From: Flammeovirgaceae bacterium | GTDB lineage: Bacteria > Bacteroidota > Bacteroidia > Cytophagales > Cyclobacteriaceae | DNA: 6,616 nucleotides | Direction: 5' to 3' | Assembly: GCA_022616575.1 (NCBI GenBank) | Contig: JAKEEN010000173.1 | Location: 1 to 6,616, forward strand | Shown here: in pieces, positions 6,501-6,616 of the stretch | Numbering within the stretch: the first letter of the stretch is position 1 | Layout of the letters: each line of letters starts with the position of its first letter | Position numbers and translations under genes: made by a program | The notes under the pieces: model-generated | Seen by the model: only the letters and a program-made list of their open reading frames with translations | What the model was told of the DNA's origin: nothing | Databases searched by the model: none

Positions 6501-6616
6501 TTTGGTGACATGAACGATCCGCAAAGCAAACTCTCTCAATTGCTTCAGATCGGGCCAGCCGATGCAGAGAAGAAGCCTTACGGTGTAGATAAGATTGCCG
6601 GCAATCCAAGAGCATA
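3585..6616 (+). CDS. actB: Alternative complex III iron-sulfur subunit ActB (fused molybdopterin-like and ferredoxin domains), 3' end missing
   Basis: ActB is the large periplasmic iron-sulfur subunit of ACIII, relaying electrons from quinol towards the ActA haems. The frame is open for 1010 codons to the window edge; from the usual family ending, perhaps 25-40 residues are missing. Residues 1-41 (with YWKGLEQLANSPEF) are the extended leader typical of this family. A twin-arginine motif, S42-R-R-D-F-L-K48, follows, then a hydrophobic run ending in the lipobox LAAC (C62). So Tat export and lipid attachment are predicted. The B1 part (about 75-700) has the molybdopterin oxidoreductase layout, including NCNPVYDHP at about 407-415. 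It keeps only one cysteine (C98) where catalytic relatives have a CxxC-type cluster site. The B2 part has four cluster motifs: C774/777/780/784, C841/844/849/853, C873/879/883 with T876 replacing a cysteine, and C932/935/962/966. This fits three [4Fe-4S] and one [3Fe-4S]. ATG 3585 has no Shine-Dalgarno site. Confidence 0.95.
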   Translation, partial: MKKESTKVYWKGLEQLANSPEFVKHANNEFAAPRPEENIDHSRRDFLKMMGFGMSAVTLAACEAPIRKAIPYINKPLDTEPTIANYYASTYINGGDYCSIVVKTREGRPIKVDGNTLSNVTKGGTSAQVEASVLSLYDNARLRGPKLGSSSATWEDVDDTVIAKLQEINGKGGQIRIVSHSIISPSTKAALEKFKAAYPTTQVVQYDAVSAFGMLKANEESFGSAMIPSYDFSKANVIVSIAADFLGTWVAPIEITKQYGQTREVSEKKLEMSRHYQFESNLSLAGANADYRTQIKPSEEGAVTVQLYNYIAAKAGRPSVSGGVEKQYLQKAAEELWANRGKSVVVAGSNDKAVQLIVNAINDMLGNYGSTILPHLPVYYRQGDDAAMAALIADAEGGKIDGLIFYNCNPVYDHPMGEKLGAALKNISLSVSTSYKEDETGTLAGVKAPDHHYLEAWNDAEPKKNHFSLAQPAITPIFKTRAAQDTFIVWAGEPDANYFEFVKKNWIARFYTGQTLDTQSFWDKSLFDGVLELPVEATSVTFAGDVNGAANAIATNYASKGTGTELVIHESLTVGDGSQANNPLLQELPDPISKAVWDHYVSVSPKTAKAAGISFSESMTRKATITANGKTVTLPVLVQPGQPENTISIALGYGRTKAGKVADNLGINAFALVSMVNGSLSYNVSDVKFEITDEEYQIAQTQTHETYMGRQTVVREYSLEEFAKDPEAVQNQFDPKVATWKDPDHKVDPGELSLWKGHEYKNHHWGMAIDLNTCNGCGACVVACNVENNVSLVGRQEVINRREMHWLRIDRYYSSDANVEDWKGMEIASENPEVVFQPMLCQHCNNAPCETVCPVAATTHSSEGLNQMTYNRCIGTRYCANNCPYKVRRFNWFKYHDNKQFADANPAMNTDLGKMVLNPDVTVRSRGVMEKCSFCVQRIQSGKLTAKKERRPLKDGEVVTACAAACSTGAIVFGDMNDPQSKLSQLLQIGPADAEKKPYGVDKIAGNPRA

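Overview
The window looks like chromosomal DNA from a member of the Bacteroidota, most likely of the Cytophagales type. Three things point there: the paired actA-actB genes of alternative complex III (ACIII), a Bacteroidota-style promoter (TTTG, 19 bp, TAnnTTTG), and a lack of strong Shine-Dalgarno sites before most starts. This placement is inference from protein resemblance and promoter style, not from a search.

Layout. Bases 1-698 (minus strand) hold the N-terminal part of a membrane-anchored class C beta-lactamase/NylB-like serine hydrolase, cut by the left edge. Only 12 bp away, and divergent from it, is a complete DUF2400/TIGR02757 gene (711-1493, plus), which has a C-terminal half resembling the HhH-GPD DNA glycosylase fold. 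This gene converges on a small six-helix membrane protein of unknown function (1531-2100, minus). A GAGCTnn-repeat hairpin (1478-1532) lies between the two and contains or touches both stop codons. Bases 2101-2283 are a divergent intergenic region with a good promoter for the next operon.

The right 4.3 kb is the start of the ACIII operon. actA (2284-3543) encodes a cytochrome with six CXXCH haem sites: one monohaem domain, then two membrane helices, then a pentahaem domain. actB (3585 to beyond the right edge) is a fused iron-sulfur protein. It has a Tat-plus-lipobox N-terminus, a degenerate molybdopterin-oxidoreductase domain and a four-cluster ferredoxin-like domain.

In known ACIII, electrons from menaquinol pass through the iron-sulfur clusters of ActB and the haems of ActA to a cytochrome c or directly to an oxidase. 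The quinol-binding membrane subunits (ActC, ActF) and the small subunits (ActD, ActE) would be expected just beyond the right edge. ACIII itself is a described system. The less routine observations are the repeat hairpin shared by the convergent genes, the glycosylase-like features of the DUF2400 protein, a near-palindrome just before actB, and the start-site correction for actA.
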